A stretch of 64,000 nucleotides of DNA from Geobacter sp. (lineage in GTDB: Bacteria > Desulfobacterota > Desulfuromonadia > Geobacterales > Pseudopelobacteraceae). Location of the stretch: positions 39,019 through 103,018 of the forward strand of contig WKKS01000010.1 of NCBI GenBank assembly GCA_009684515.1, given 5' to 3'. A program made the position numbers and the translations under genes. The notes under the pieces were generated by a model. It was not told the origin of the DNA. It made no database searches and saw only the letters and a list, made by a program, of their open reading frames with translations. Shown here in pieces: positions 35,123 to 44,147 of this stretch. Within the stretch, counting starts at the first letter, position 1. The number at the start of each line of letters is the position of its first letter.

Positions 35123-35209
35123 ATGGCGTTTATCGGATATGCGAGGGTATTGACAGAGGGTCAGCACCTCACGGCCCTGTTTGAGCAACCTAGTTCGGCC
35201 GGCTACTAA
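35123..35209 (+). pseudogene. Serine-resolvase N-terminal fragment
   Basis: A 28-codon remnant with FIGYARVLTEGQHLTALFE matches the start of Tn3-type resolvases and invertases (usual form IGYARVSTxxQ), ending in TAA. The catalytic Ser falls at a position read as Leu here (RVLTE for RVSTE). It marks a lost transposon or integron in this stretch. Confidence 0.65.
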
Positions 35210-35251
35210 AGAAGGTCTACAAAAAGAAGGCCGGCGGTTAGTGAGATAGGA

Positions 35252-35578
35252 CGTCAATAGTAGACACCATAAGCTTGATCATGCGGCCTGTTTCATTTTG
35301 TAGAATTTCTTCTCAAATCCCGCTGGTAAAATGTTGCCAAGTTTAGCGTGCCTTCTCTGTCTGTTGTAGATGATTTCGATGTATTCTGTGATCTCTTTGA
35401 ATTGCTTCATTCCACGGTCTGAATAATGGATTAGGCCTCGGTTGCAGCTACCGCCCAGAACAGAGCTCTGTCAACCAGATCGTATGTCATTCGTTCGTTC
35501 ATGGCATATTTGACAATTCCCTTCGTATAGAGATCCTTGACCGCCGCCAGATACAACCACCCTTCATCAGTCGGGAAT
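35252..35578 (-). pseudogene. IS3-family transposase (orfB) remnant
   Basis: Minus-strand translation gives two pieces of an IS3-type integrase-core transposase. The upstream piece (35431-35577) reads TDEGWLYLAAVKDLYTKGIV up to VAATEA; the downstream piece (about 35279-35440) has LIHYSDRG, then EYIEIIYNRQRRHAKLGN and QAA at the stop. They are in different frames, and the DDE segment between SDRG and the C-terminal block has been deleted. CGTCAATAGTAGACA at 35252-35266 may be one terminal repeat. The 5' part of the gene is missing and replaced by group II intron sequence. Confidence 0.75.
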
Positions 35579-35650
35579 GGAGAAGAAGCGCCTACGCGCT
35601 TCTTCTCCCCAAACTGTACATGCACCTTTCAGCGCATACGGCTCTCCATT
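35579..35650 (-). mobile_element. Group II intron 3' end (domains V and VI) remnant
   Basis: On the minus strand a 34-base domain V is recognisable at 35611-35644: it starts GAGCCGTATG (AGC triad), has a GAAA tetraloop and ends near GTACAGTTT with a two-base bulge. One lower-stem pair is mismatched. It is followed by a 13-pair hairpin (35579-35608) in the place of domain VI. The intron sits directly before the transposase fragment, as in many bacterial group II introns that insert into mobile elements. The reverse transcriptase and the 5' part are missing. Confidence 0.65.
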
Positions 35651-35942
35651 AAAGTTTATCCCATGACCATAGCAACTCACATTGTCAACCATCTGATTGG
35701 TGGTAGAATCCTAAATGCGGTTATTGACCGGACTTAGGTTTGGACCCTCAGAAACTGGGTCCGGACATGATATTGGTGTACAATTCCGACTATTTGCAAC
35801 TCCATGTTCGCGCTATAGCCGAAAAACATATTTATCAGTTGCCGATCAAGATGACGAAGCTTGTGTGATTCCGTTCTCGGCTGAATACAGGCGATAAGCA
35901 AACAACAAGAGAACTCCGCAGGTCAAAACAAAGGAGAGCACT
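35626..35942. other. Intergenic, beyond the intron remnant
   Basis: Apart from the group II intron domain V (35611-35644), no gene is visible. A hairpin of GGACCC (35742-35747) with GGGTCC (35757-35762), overlapping a second possible pairing CCGGAC (35728-35733) with GTCCGG (35759-35764), lies about 180 bases upstream of the PfpI gene and might be an attenuator or IS end. Confidence 0.4.
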
Positions 35943-36524
35943 ATGAGTATAAAGAAAATTTTGATGATCGTTGGTGACTATGTGGAAGACTACGAGGTCA
36001 TGGTGCCATTCCAGGCGCTCCAGATGGTGGGGCATACCGTTCATGCGATCTGCCCTGGTAAGAAAGCCGGCGAGAAGGTGCGAACTGCAATACATGATTT
36101 CGAGGGCGACCAGACCTACAGCGAAAAGCCGGGTCATAATTTTGCGTTGAATGCTACCTTCGCCGAGATCAAGACTGAAGAGTACGACGCGCTGGTTATC
36201 CCCGGTGGACGTGCACCGGAATATATTCGCCTGAACAGTGCCGTTCTGAAAATTGTGCAGCACTTTGCAAACGCTCAAAAACCCATTGCATCCATCTGCC
36301 ACGGTGCACAATTATTGGCCGCGGCCGGTGTCATTAAGGGCAGGTCCTGCTCTGCGTATCCGGCAGTTGGACCGGAAGTAGCTCTTGCCGGCGGCACGTA
36401 TGTGGATATTCCTATGGATAAGGGCTACGTGGACGGTAATCTGGTCAGTGCCCCGGCGTGGCCTGCCCATCCCGACTGGCTCGCAAAATTCCTGCATATG
36501 CTGGGAACAAAGATAGAGCCGTAG
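35943..36524 (+). CDS. DJ-1/PfpI family protein
   Basis: A 193-residue protein of the DJ-1/PfpI superfamily. The nucleophile elbow is SICHGAQLL (reactive Cys), preceded by [13 protein letters not shown]. Members are glyoxalases, chaperones, proteases or deglycases; a specific activity cannot be assigned. AAAGGAG lies before the ATG. The alcohol-dehydrogenase-like and SDR genes follow in the same direction, so this may be a small detoxification or redox group acquired with the island. Confidence 0.87.
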   Translation: MSIKKILMIVGDYVEDYEVMVPFQALQMVGHTVHAICPGKKAGEKVRTAIHDFEGDQTYSEKPGHNFALNATFAEIKTEEYDALVIPGGRAPEYIRLNSAVLKIVQHFANAQKPIASICHGAQLLAAAGVIKGRSCSAYPAVGPEVALAGGTYVDIPMDKGYVDGNLVSAPAWPAHPDWLAKFLHMLGTKIEP

Positions 36525-36582
36525 TGAGTTGTATCAACATTATCCAGTCCCACAAAATTTTTAATCTAAGAGGAGAAATGCC

Positions 36583-37572
36583 ATGCCGAAGATCGTTCGT
36601 TTTTACGAAACAGGAGGAGCCGAAGTACTCAAGATTGAGGAGTCACCTCTTGTAGAGCCGCGTGAGGGAGAGGTTCGGCTGAAGGTAGAGGCCATTGGGC
36701 TGAACCGCGCCGAAGTGATGTTCCGGCAGGGACAGTATCTGGAAACTCCGGAGCTACCATCGCGACTCGGCTATGAAGCAGCCGGGATCGTTGACGCAGT
36801 GGGACCAGGCACCAGCGACATCAAGATTGGCGACAGGGTGAGCACCATACCCTCATTTTCAATGGGCGCCTATGGTGTCTACGGTGAAAGCGCTGTTGTT
36901 CCGGCCTATGCCGTAGCCAAATATCCTGAGCGTCTATCGGCAGTCGAGGGTGCCGCGATCTGGATGCAGTATCTAACCGCTTTCGGTGCACTGATTGAGT
37001 TCGGCCAAGTGCAAAAAGATGCCTGGGTATTGATCACTGCGGGGAGCAGCAGCGTGGCACAGGCAGCAATTCAGATCACAAAGTCTGTCGGTGCGCGATC
37101 AATCGTCACCACACGCGGCGCCGACAAGAAAGCCTTTCTCATGGGTGCAGGGGCGGATCACGTCATTGTGACTGATGAAGAAGATCTGGCTGAAAGCGTA
37201 AAAGACATCACATCTGGCAATGGTGTTAACGTGGTATTTGACCCCATCGCCGGACCTTTGCTTGGAAAACTCGCCGAGGCAGCCGCTCCAGGTGCGACCA
37301 TTTTCGAATATGGCGCATTGTCGCCGTCACCTGCTGTCTACCCACTGTTTCCGGCACTTGCCAAGGGCCTGACCGTGCGTGGCTATACCCTGTTCGAGAT
37401 TGTAAAGGCCCCTGACAAGCTTGCCCGCGGCAAACAATTCATTTACAATGGCCTCGAAACCGGTGCCCTGAATCCTGTCATCGACCGAACCTTCGCATTG
37501 GAAAACATAGTTGAAGCCCATCGCTACATGGAATCAAACCAACAAAAAGGCAAGATTGTGGTAACGGTCTGA
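36583..37572 (+). CDS. Zinc-independent medium-chain dehydrogenase/quinone oxidoreductase
   Basis: A 329-residue NAD(P)H-dependent medium-chain dehydrogenase. The GroES-like domain begins PREGEVRLKVEAIGLNRAE, then comes the nucleotide-binding region with ITAGSSSVAQAAIQITKSVG. The zinc-ligand cysteines of classic alcohol dehydrogenases are absent, so it is of the quinone-oxidoreductase (QOR) type. It reduces quinones or unsaturated carbonyls, with NADPH likely. AGGAG precedes the ATG. It lies 58 bases after the PfpI gene. Confidence 0.88.
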   Translation: MPKIVRFYETGGAEVLKIEESPLVEPREGEVRLKVEAIGLNRAEVMFRQGQYLETPELPSRLGYEAAGIVDAVGPGTSDIKIGDRVSTIPSFSMGAYGVYGESAVVPAYAVAKYPERLSAVEGAAIWMQYLTAFGALIEFGQVQKDAWVLITAGSSSVAQAAIQITKSVGARSIVTTRGADKKAFLMGAGADHVIVTDEEDLAESVKDITSGNGVNVVFDPIAGPLLGKLAEAAAPGATIFEYGALSPSPAVYPLFPALAKGLTVRGYTLFEIVKAPDKLARGKQFIYNGLETGALNPVIDRTFALENIVEAHRYMESNQQKGKIVVTV

Positions 37573-37764
37573 ATGACCGCCTGAAAAGGGCATTGGATTC
37601 AAATCGCGAAAGGATGTCGATACTTTCAAGACTCGCACTACGATAGCGTTGAGATTCTCTCCTAACAATAACTGTGCTGCATGGATAATTTCACAGAATT
37701 CGACACGGTTTCGCTGAAGGTATAGAATAGTTAAAAGGAAACTCGTCTTGGAAGGAGGTTCAAC

Positions 37765-38511
37765 ATGAACCGGAGACTTGAACATAAAAGGGCCTTGGTA
37801 ACCGGCGGCAGTCGTGGCATCGGAGCCGCCATCGCCAAGCGTCTGAGCCAGGATGGTGCACACGTGGCACTGACTTATGTCAGCAACCCGGACCAGGCCG
37901 ACCAAACGGTACAGGCAATTCAGGGGTCGGGGGTCAGGGGACTGGCAATCCGGACCGACAGTGCCGATGCCGAGTCAGTGATTGCCGCCGTGGAGCGGAC
38001 AGTGAGCGAACTCGGCGGCATAGACATCCTGGTTAATAACGCCGGCATTGCCGTCGTGGCGCCAATAGAAGATTTCAAGCTTGAGGATTTTGATCGCATC
38101 TTGGCGGTGAACGTACGCGCCGTGTTCGTGGCCACACAGGCTGCGGTAAAACATATGCAGACGGGCGGACGCATCATCAATATCGGGAGTTGCAATGCCG
38201 AACGGATGCCTTTTGTCGGCGGCAGTGTATATGCCATGAGCAAGGCAGCGCTCGTGGGGTTGGTCAAAGGGCTGGCGCGTGATCTCGGACCGCGCGGTAT
38301 CACCATCAACAACGTAGCGCCCGGCCCGGTGAATACCGACATGAACCCAGCCACTAGCGACTTCGCCGCGCTGACTGTGGAACGGTTCATGGCCCTTCCC
38401 CGTTACGGCACCGTCGATGAGATCGCTTCGCTGGTGGCCTGGCTGGCAAGCCCGGAGGCGTCCTACGTGACAGGCGCCAATCTTTCCATCGACGGCGGAT
38501 ACAGCGCGTGA
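37765..38511 (+). CDS. Short-chain dehydrogenase/reductase
   Basis: A 248-residue classical SDR. The cofactor motif is VTGGSRGIGAAIA (TGxxxGxG), then NNAGIA, the catalytic Ser is in NIGSCN and the catalytic Tyr and Lys are in YAMSKAA. It is probably NADPH-dependent; the substrate is unknown and FabG-like function is possible. A strong ribosome-binding site, AAGGAGGT, lies upstream. The 190-base gap from the preceding gene may hold a separate promoter. Confidence 0.9.
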   Translation: MNRRLEHKRALVTGGSRGIGAAIAKRLSQDGAHVALTYVSNPDQADQTVQAIQGSGVRGLAIRTDSADAESVIAAVERTVSELGGIDILVNNAGIAVVAPIEDFKLEDFDRILAVNVRAVFVATQAAVKHMQTGGRIINIGSCNAERMPFVGGSVYAMSKAALVGLVKGLARDLGPRGITINNVAPGPVNTDMNPATSDFAALTVERFMALPRYGTVDEIASLVAWLASPEASYVTGANLSIDGGYSA

Positions 38512-38924
38512 GGTCGTGGAATTCCCAGGGCAAACAATCAGGATGATGCATGTCGCGTTATCTGCCTCAGCGAAAACAGCTGGAGTGTCGCCACACTTTG
38601 GTACGCATATTTAATGTACCAAGGCTCTCACCCTAAGTAGAATGTACATAGTAGAATGTAACCGGAATTCCGTTTTTCTGTTTCTCTCCAGTTCGCATGA
38701 TTTGTATGCGATTGTAAGATTTTTGCCCTGCACCGAGCTGTCGAATTATTTTAGGTGAACCAAGCATGTAAGCCAGCACCATTTATCCAACTTTTAAGAG
38801 CTAATTACATTATACCGCTGAGAGACTGTTTTTGACTCTACATTATCCTTTAACAAGGCACTTGATTATTAATAGTTAGTGCGTTAATCTTTAATAACAT
38901 GTTTGACTATTAAAGGATATCGCG
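38512..38924. promoter_or_regulatory. Long intergenic region before fic with several repeats
   Basis: No gene is visible. Three structured elements occur: an inverted repeat TTGGTAC / GTACCAA (38598-38604 and 38616-38622), a 14-base tandem pair with GTAGAATGTA at 38637-38646 and 38651-38660, and an inverted repeat TTAATAGT / ACTATTAA (38869-38876 and 38906-38913). The last one ends at the ribosome-binding site of the Fic gene and may be its operator. Confidence 0.4.
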
Positions 38925-40091
38925 ATGAAGAAGAACGATCTCAGTCCAACTCGGCAAAAGCAACTTGTTCCGGTAACGACTCATTCAGGAGCATTTGCCG
39001 TTGTCCCACCGACTCCCCCACGGTTCATACCATCAAAAGGCATCATAAAGGAAGTCATCCATGCCCATGAGGCTTTGGGTGAACTCCGAGTCTCCACGGC
39101 ACGACTGCCCAACCCCAATCTCGTAACCAGAACCTTCGACCGACGCGAGGCGGTTCGGAGCAGTCAAATCGAAGGCACCAGTTCGGACATTAATCAGTTG
39201 TTCACCTATGAAGCCACCGGTAGCGATGAAGGCTTACCGGCTGATGTGCTTGTAACCCTGAACTACGTCAAGGCCCTTGAAGTCGGTCTGAATTTGGTCA
39301 GAGATCGCGGCCAGCTTGCGGTTGATGAAACATTGATTAAAGAGCTGCATCGTAACTTGATGAATGGAACTGATTATCGTGGAGGCATTGGCGAGTATCG
39401 GGAGATACAGAACTGGATCGGCGGCAGCAAAATCTACCAGGCCCGTTTTGTCCCTCCCACCGCAGAGCATGTGCCGAACTGCATGAAAGAACTGATCAAC
39501 TTTCTTCACAATGTACCCGCGGAAGAGGATATGTACGAAGTGCCACTTGTCATCCGCCTGGCAATCGCCCATGCGCAATTTGAGACGATTCATCCATTCG
39601 TTGATGGCAATGGCCGTGTCGGTCGTCTGCTGTTGCCGATTATGCTTGCTGCGGAAGGATATCTGCCGGTTTATATTGCCGGGTACTTGAAAAACTACCA
39701 GCAGGAATATTACGACCGGCTGGCAGGTGTGCAGTTGCGAGAAGAGTGGCAACTGTGGATTCAGTTCTTCGCTACAGCGGTTGAAGAGTCGGTTAAGGAA
39801 TCAATCCATACTGCTTCCGCGTTGAAAAACCTGTTGCGACAGTGGGAAGAACGCATAGCAGAGATTAAAGTCCGGTCTGATTCGGCGGTCAACAAGTTGC
39901 CGCAGCTACTGATCGGCAGACCAGTCGTTACTGCCCGGCAAGTAGAAGCGGAATTGGGTATTTCGTTTCCAGCAGCCAATAATGCCCTAATCAAGCTGGC
40001 AGAAATAGGCATCCTCAACATTCCGTATGAGCAACAGCGTAATCGTACCTTTGTTGCCCTTGAAGCGATTGACATTCTCAACAGCAGATAA
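38925..40091 (+). CDS. Fic-family protein (AMPylase-like) with winged helix
   Basis: A 388-residue protein. The Fic motif is HPFVDGNGRVGR (HxFx(D/E)GNGRxxR) with the catalytic His. An N-terminal inhibitory helix, SSQIEGTSSD, matches the (S/T)xxxE(G/N) motif of class II Fic proteins, in which the Glu blocks ATP. The C-terminal 90 residues look like a winged helix (ARQVEAELGISFPAANNAL), typical of Fic proteins that also act as transcription factors. AAAGGA precedes the ATG. Fic proteins transfer AMP to target proteins; the target is unknown. It may autoregulate through the repeat upstream. Confidence 0.9.
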   Translation: MKKNDLSPTRQKQLVPVTTHSGAFAVVPPTPPRFIPSKGIIKEVIHAHEALGELRVSTARLPNPNLVTRTFDRREAVRSSQIEGTSSDINQLFTYEATGSDEGLPADVLVTLNYVKALEVGLNLVRDRGQLAVDETLIKELHRNLMNGTDYRGGIGEYREIQNWIGGSKIYQARFVPPTAEHVPNCMKELINFLHNVPAEEDMYEVPLVIRLAIAHAQFETIHPFVDGNGRVGRLLLPIMLAAEGYLPVYIAGYLKNYQQEYYDRLAGVQLREEWQLWIQFFATAVEESVKESIHTASALKNLLRQWEERIAEIKVRSDSAVNKLPQLLIGRPVVTARQVEAELGISFPAANNALIKLAEIGILNIPYEQQRNRTFVALEAIDILNSR

Positions 40092-40338
40092 CTCATTCAT
40101 ACTAAACCCCGCTCAATCGCCCTGGCAAAGCCCCCCATGAACCAGACCGATCATTGTTAACATTACCAATACCCTTCTGTGTCTTCTCCAGAAAGTCGTA
40201 ATACTTTTCACGTTAGGTCATGATCTGAGTGGAAAGGATATATGTCGCACTCACTGCTTGTCGTCCCGGGCCAGAACCATATCGGTTAGAGCATATTTGC
40301 ACTTGCACAGTCGAGCCCTCAAACACCATAATGCCCGC

Positions 40339-40872
40339 ATGAATCCAAAGAACAAACACCCCATAGAGCTGTCCCTCGACAAATCCTCCTCCGGAACCTG
40401 GAAGATGCCCGGACCTCAAAAGCGACAGTTCAAGCCCTGGCAGCGACTCTGGATTGTTTCAGGGGCAATTTACCTGCTCATGCTGGCGGGCGGTTATCAC
40501 CTGCTTATGCCTGACCGGGAGAGTATCGAGCGGAGGATGGTTTTTTCCGTAACAGAGGAGGTCCGGCGCTACGATGGCATGGCCTATGCCGGAGAATCTC
40601 CACGGAAAATATTCGAGATCGCTCGTTCGCAGGGATATCCCGAATGGATCGCGCAGGTCCGCTCCAGATATCACATCGGACCCGAGGGGAATGCGGGTTT
40701 TGTGAAGATCGAGAAAGAGTACCGTGAGGCCATCTCTGATCTTCCGGTGAAACGAGCATTTGGCGCAGTAATCTGCGTTTTCGCCTGGATGGTACCCATG
40801 GCCCTGCTGTATGGCATAGGCTACGCGGTTGACTGGATTAAGCGAGGTGCCCGTGAAATCCAGGGGCGATGA
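40339..40872 (+). CDS. Membrane protein of unknown function, upstream of a YgjP-like peptidase
   Basis: A 177-residue protein starting at ATG 40339 (the longer upstream frame from 40258 shows no ribosome-binding site). Two TM helices are predicted (about 36-54 and 139-160), with a central soluble region of about 80 residues between them. I do not recognise the family. Its end overlaps the next gene by 44 bases in a different frame, which suggests coupled translation with the YgjP-like metallopeptidase. Confidence 0.55.
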   Translation: MNPKNKHPIELSLDKSSSGTWKMPGPQKRQFKPWQRLWIVSGAIYLLMLAGGYHLLMPDRESIERRMVFSVTEEVRRYDGMAYAGESPRKIFEIARSQGYPEWIAQVRSRYHIGPEGNAGFVKIEKEYREAISDLPVKRAFGAVICVFAWMVPMALLYGIGYAVDWIKRGAREIQGR

Positions 40873-41578
40873 AACCAGATATGACACTGTTGAACTGGCT
40901 GGCGTCACCCTCTCCTACTGCTGGTGCCATTCACGCCGCAAAACTTTCGGCATAACAGTGCGGCCCGACAAATCGGTATCAGTACGGGTGCCGCTGCGTA
41001 CACCGCTTAAAGACGTCAGGGCCTTTGTCGCAAGCCGGGCAGAGTGGCTGCAAAAGGTCTGGAAAAAGCTGGACGCCCGCCCGACACAAAGAGTGCAGGA
41101 GTACGGTCGCTGTGCCGTTTTCATATTTCAGGGAAAAGCGTATCGTCTGGAGTTTGCGAAGGGACCGCAGCGCTCGCTGCATCTGTACGGGGACTTACTT
41201 ATTCTGGCTGCACCGGAAATATTGCCGGAAGAGACCGTTCGGAAGCTAATTGACAACTGGTATAGGAAACAGGCGGCTGAAATTGTGAGCAAAAGGTCAA
41301 TCGAATGCCATCAGCTGATGCGGGGAGAAGGGATTCCTTTGCCACCCATAACCATTCGTGCGATGAAAACACGGTGGGGCAGCTATTCCTACCGAACCCG
41401 CCGGATCACCATCAACCTGAGCCTGATCAAGGCTCCGCAAACCTGTCTTGATTATGTAATTATCCACGAACTCGCCCATATCAAGGTTCGACACCACGGT
41501 CCCGATTTCTGGAGGATGGTCGGTTGCTACATGCCTGATTATTTGACAATTCGCAAACAACTGAGACAATACATCTGA
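40829..41578 (+). CDS. YgjP-like (UTP-pyrophosphatase related) metallopeptidase
   Basis: A 249-residue protein of the YgjP/DUF45 family. The zinc motif HELAHIKVRHHG (HExxH) lies in the C-terminal half, with the family signature TRWGSYSYRTRRITIN before it. YgjP-like proteins were proposed to be metallopeptidases, often with an M48-like fold. ATG 40829 is used; a later start inside the overlap with the previous gene is possible. It probably works with the upstream membrane protein, as the overlap suggests. Confidence 0.82.
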   Translation: MTGLSEVPVKSRGDETRYDTVELAGVTLSYCWCHSRRKTFGITVRPDKSVSVRVPLRTPLKDVRAFVASRAEWLQKVWKKLDARPTQRVQEYGRCAVFIFQGKAYRLEFAKGPQRSLHLYGDLLILAAPEILPEETVRKLIDNWYRKQAAEIVSKRSIECHQLMRGEGIPLPPITIRAMKTRWGSYSYRTRRITINLSLIKAPQTCLDYVIIHELAHIKVRHHGPDFWRMVGCYMPDYLTIRKQLRQYI

Positions 41579-41606
41579 ACCAATATCAGCACAACGGGAG
41601 CAAGAC

Positions 41607-42275
41607 ATGAAGATCATGGCAATCAACGGTAGTCCCCGCGGAATGAATGGCAACACCGGTCGTCTTTTGGATGAAGTGCTTGCCGGAGTGGAACAATTCG
41701 GCGCTGAAGCAGAAATCATCTGCCTGAAAAACCAGAATATTGAACCTTGTGCCGGTTGTGATGCCTGCCACAAAACCGGAATCTGCACCATAAAAGACGA
41801 CTATGAGGCGATCAAGGAGAAGCTGCTTGCCTGCGACGGATTTATCCTGGCCAGCCCCAACTACATTTTCAGCGTAACCGCCCAGATGAAAGCCCTCTTT
41901 GATCGCTGCTGCGGCCTGATCCACTGCATGGCCCTGGAGGGAAAGTACGCCGCAATGGTAGAAACATCCGGAGGTGGCGAGGACGAGGAAGTCCTGAAAT
42001 ATATGAGCCGCTTCGTGAACATCCTCGGGGCGGACTCAGTCGGCGGAATAGGATCGGCAGTAGCTGGAATCAGAACCTTTCCCGATAAAGAAAACCTGTA
42101 TGCCAAAGCCCGAGCCCTCGGCCTGGAACTCTGCCGGAGCATAGAGGACGAACGGAGCTATCCCGAACAGGAAGTATTCCGTAAGGAGTTCAGTTTGCGA
42201 ATGTCCGGCCTGGTGGATATGATGAAAGACTATTGGGTTTTTGAACGGGAATTCTGGGCGAATAAGTCTGCATAG
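41607..42275 (+). CDS. Iron-sulfur flavoprotein (NADPH-dependent FMN reductase family)
   Basis: A 222-residue flavodoxin-fold protein. The FMN-binding start is INGSPRGMNGNTGRL, and the cysteine motif CAGCDACHKTGIC is the compact 4Fe-4S site of Isf-type iron-sulfur flavoproteins. Isf proteins move electrons, for example reducing O2 or peroxide in anaerobes; the physiological partner is unknown. It is a single gene, and a terminator lies about 210 bases after it. Confidence 0.87.
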   Translation: MKIMAINGSPRGMNGNTGRLLDEVLAGVEQFGAEAEIICLKNQNIEPCAGCDACHKTGICTIKDDYEAIKEKLLACDGFILASPNYIFSVTAQMKALFDRCCGLIHCMALEGKYAAMVETSGGGEDEEVLKYMSRFVNILGADSVGGIGSAVAGIRTFPDKENLYAKARALGLELCRSIEDERSYPEQEVFRKEFSLRMSGLVDMMKDYWVFEREFWANKSA

Positions 42276-42487
42276 GCAGTCGGAGCCGATCCGGCAATTC
42301 TTTCCTCAAACTCTCCATCTTCAAAACGATTTGGCCTGGGATATAAATAGCGACTGGAAAGGATCGGGTGATCGAGAAATTTGTCAGCCATAAATGACAT
42401 GTCTACGACCTCCGTTCTTTACTATATCCGGGCATAATATTAATTTAAACCAGATACTTGAGAGTGAAACAAATCGCATTAAACGCA

Positions 42488-42517
42488 GAAAGGCCACCCC
42501 CAGGGTGGCCTTTCAAT
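42488..42517. terminator. Terminator between convergent genes
   Basis: A 12-pair stem of GAAAGGCCACCC with GGGTGGCCTTTC has a three-base loop. It lies between the flavoprotein gene and the leftward small membrane protein, and could terminate both. Confidence 0.75.
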
Positions 42518-42547
42518 TACCTTCATGCTTCATTTATTTCCCCTTTG

Positions 42548-42772
42548 CTATTTATTTGTTGCCGGTGACATTTTCTCTTTCGCTACGGCGGCAACACCCT
42601 TAGCCAGACCAAACATCATCAGAAGCGCTGGAACTACCTGTGCTACAACTATCAGTGCGCAAAACCCAAGAAATACCCATACAAAAATCCCGCTGCTGTC
42701 TTCACGTGCTCCCGATGCCGCAAATGCTGTGACCGGAGCCAAGATTCCCATTAACGTAGCTAATACTCTCAT
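42548..42772 (-). CDS. Small exported membrane protein, unknown
   Basis: A 74-residue protein with a signal-like N-terminus (MRVLATLMGILAPVTAFA), then a second TM helix (about 30-55) and a basic tail. GGGGGA lies upstream of the ATG at a spacing of five, so it is likely expressed. I do not recognise the family. The promoter would lie in the AT-rich region 42773-43116. Confidence 0.6.
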   Translation of the reverse strand: MRVLATLMGILAPVTAFAASGAREDSSGIFVWVFLGFCALIVVAQVVPALLMMFGLAKGVAAVAKEKMSPATNK

Positions 42773-43116
42773 GACATCCCCCTTTTATTTTTTGTGGTGA
42801 TTTAACTGCTTTTGTAAATTGATAATGCACGGCTGATGCCAAGTAGTAATTTAAAATCACCTAACCACCAAACATACTGATATTAAATACATTTTATTTA
42901 ACAGACTGACTATTTCATTACAAACGGAGGATTTAAATTCTGGCTACTGTATAAAAAAATCATGAAGAATTCCGGGCGGTGAATTGTGATGGCTTTTATA
43001 ACATGAACAACAATATAATAATTACAAATAGTTATGCTAATAACTTCAATATCCCGGAGTGTATTAAACTCCTATACATGCGTATCAAATTACTCTCTTT
43101 ATGCGGCCGCACATGG
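42773..43116. promoter_or_regulatory. AT-rich intergenic region
   Basis: A 344-base AT-rich stretch without gene-like frames. It holds the upstream region of the small membrane protein at 42772 and the 3' flank of the exonuclease gene. No clear terminator or operator is seen. Confidence 0.4.
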
Positions 43117-44085
43117 CTAGGGTTCCCTGACTGAGAAGCGATCAATTGCATTGACGCGGCTGATTTCGACCCTGTCGCTTGATCCATCCGAATAGACCTC
43201 AGCGGCAAGCCAGGCCAGCTCATCACTTTCAAGAGCAGCGGGAACGCTGATCCACCATGCTTTGCTGCCACCTTGTGATCCATCATTCCAGCGATAACCC
43301 CGCTGTTTCAGGATGTCCTTTTTGTCGAACGGTGCTCCGATTGCGCTGATCTTCGAGGTCACTTCTGCATAGTTATCCAGCAAGGCCTTGAATACCGGAG
43401 TTTTACTGACGGGCAAATTCCCGAGCAGAATCCCCAGCACCCCTTCGGCATCGTCCAGGGCGCGGTGTGCGTTTATGAACAAGCCGAACTTGAAGAGCAG
43501 ATATTCCAGAATCCTGTTAGACATTTTTTCAGCCTGCCAGTTTATCTGATTAACTGAACAGGCCCACGGGAGTGCTGCGAAGGCCGGGAAACGGGCTTCA
43601 ACAAACTTGCGGTCAAAGCCGGCATTATGGGCGATCACTACCGTTGCCTGACCGGCAAGCCGGTTGACCTTTTCGTCGTCCAGCGAGTGCCCCCGAACCA
43701 TCTCGTCGGTGATTCCGGTGATCTCAATAATCTCTTTCGGGAGTGGAGAACCCGGATCTTCAAAACCATTGTAGCGATCGGTTATCCGAATGATCTCGGC
43801 CGTCAGCGGGTTGAATTCAAAAGCGACAATTCCCAATTCGATGATCTTGTCTTCAGCATGGTTAAGACCGGTAGTTTCGGTATCGAGACAAAGAGCAATT
43901 TTTGATCCCTGTACAGAGCTGTGTGTAAAGCCCGGCTCCTGATCGAGGTTCAGCTTGCGGAGTACCGAGAATTCACCAGTGGCATGAAGTGCGGTTATGG
44001 CGATCTCTGCTTCCAGCGCGTTCATCGGCTCTTCTTGGTAGTTTCTGTTTTTTGATGATTTCATCTGTTTTTTAGGTAAAGACAT
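43117..44085 (-). CDS. DnaQ-like 3'-5' exonuclease (DEDDh)
   Basis: A 322-residue protein. The exonuclease motifs are LDTETTGLN (Exo I), AHNAGFDRKFVEA (Exo II) and HRALDDAEG (Exo III, DEDDh). It resembles the proofreading exonuclease epsilon of DNA polymerase III and related standalone enzymes. The C-terminal 120 residues are a separate region with repeated RGYRWNDGSQGGSKAWW-type sequence, not recognised. Start 44085 has AAAGG nearby; an internal ATG at 44025 is an alternative. Confidence 0.88.
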   Translation of the reverse strand: MSLPKKQMKSSKNRNYQEEPMNALEAEIAITALHATGEFSVLRKLNLDQEPGFTHSSVQGSKIALCLDTETTGLNHAEDKIIELGIVAFEFNPLTAEIIRITDRYNGFEDPGSPLPKEIIEITGITDEMVRGHSLDDEKVNRLAGQATVVIAHNAGFDRKFVEARFPAFAALPWACSVNQINWQAEKMSNRILEYLLFKFGLFINAHRALDDAEGVLGILLGNLPVSKTPVFKALLDNYAEVTSKISAIGAPFDKKDILKQRGYRWNDGSQGGSKAWWISVPAALESDELAWLAAEVYSDGSSDRVEISRVNAIDRFSVREP

Positions 44086-44147
44086 ATTTCCAACCTTTGC
44101 ATTCAGAATGTGAACAATTTTTCAGCAGAAACAGAGCTTGCGGCCGA

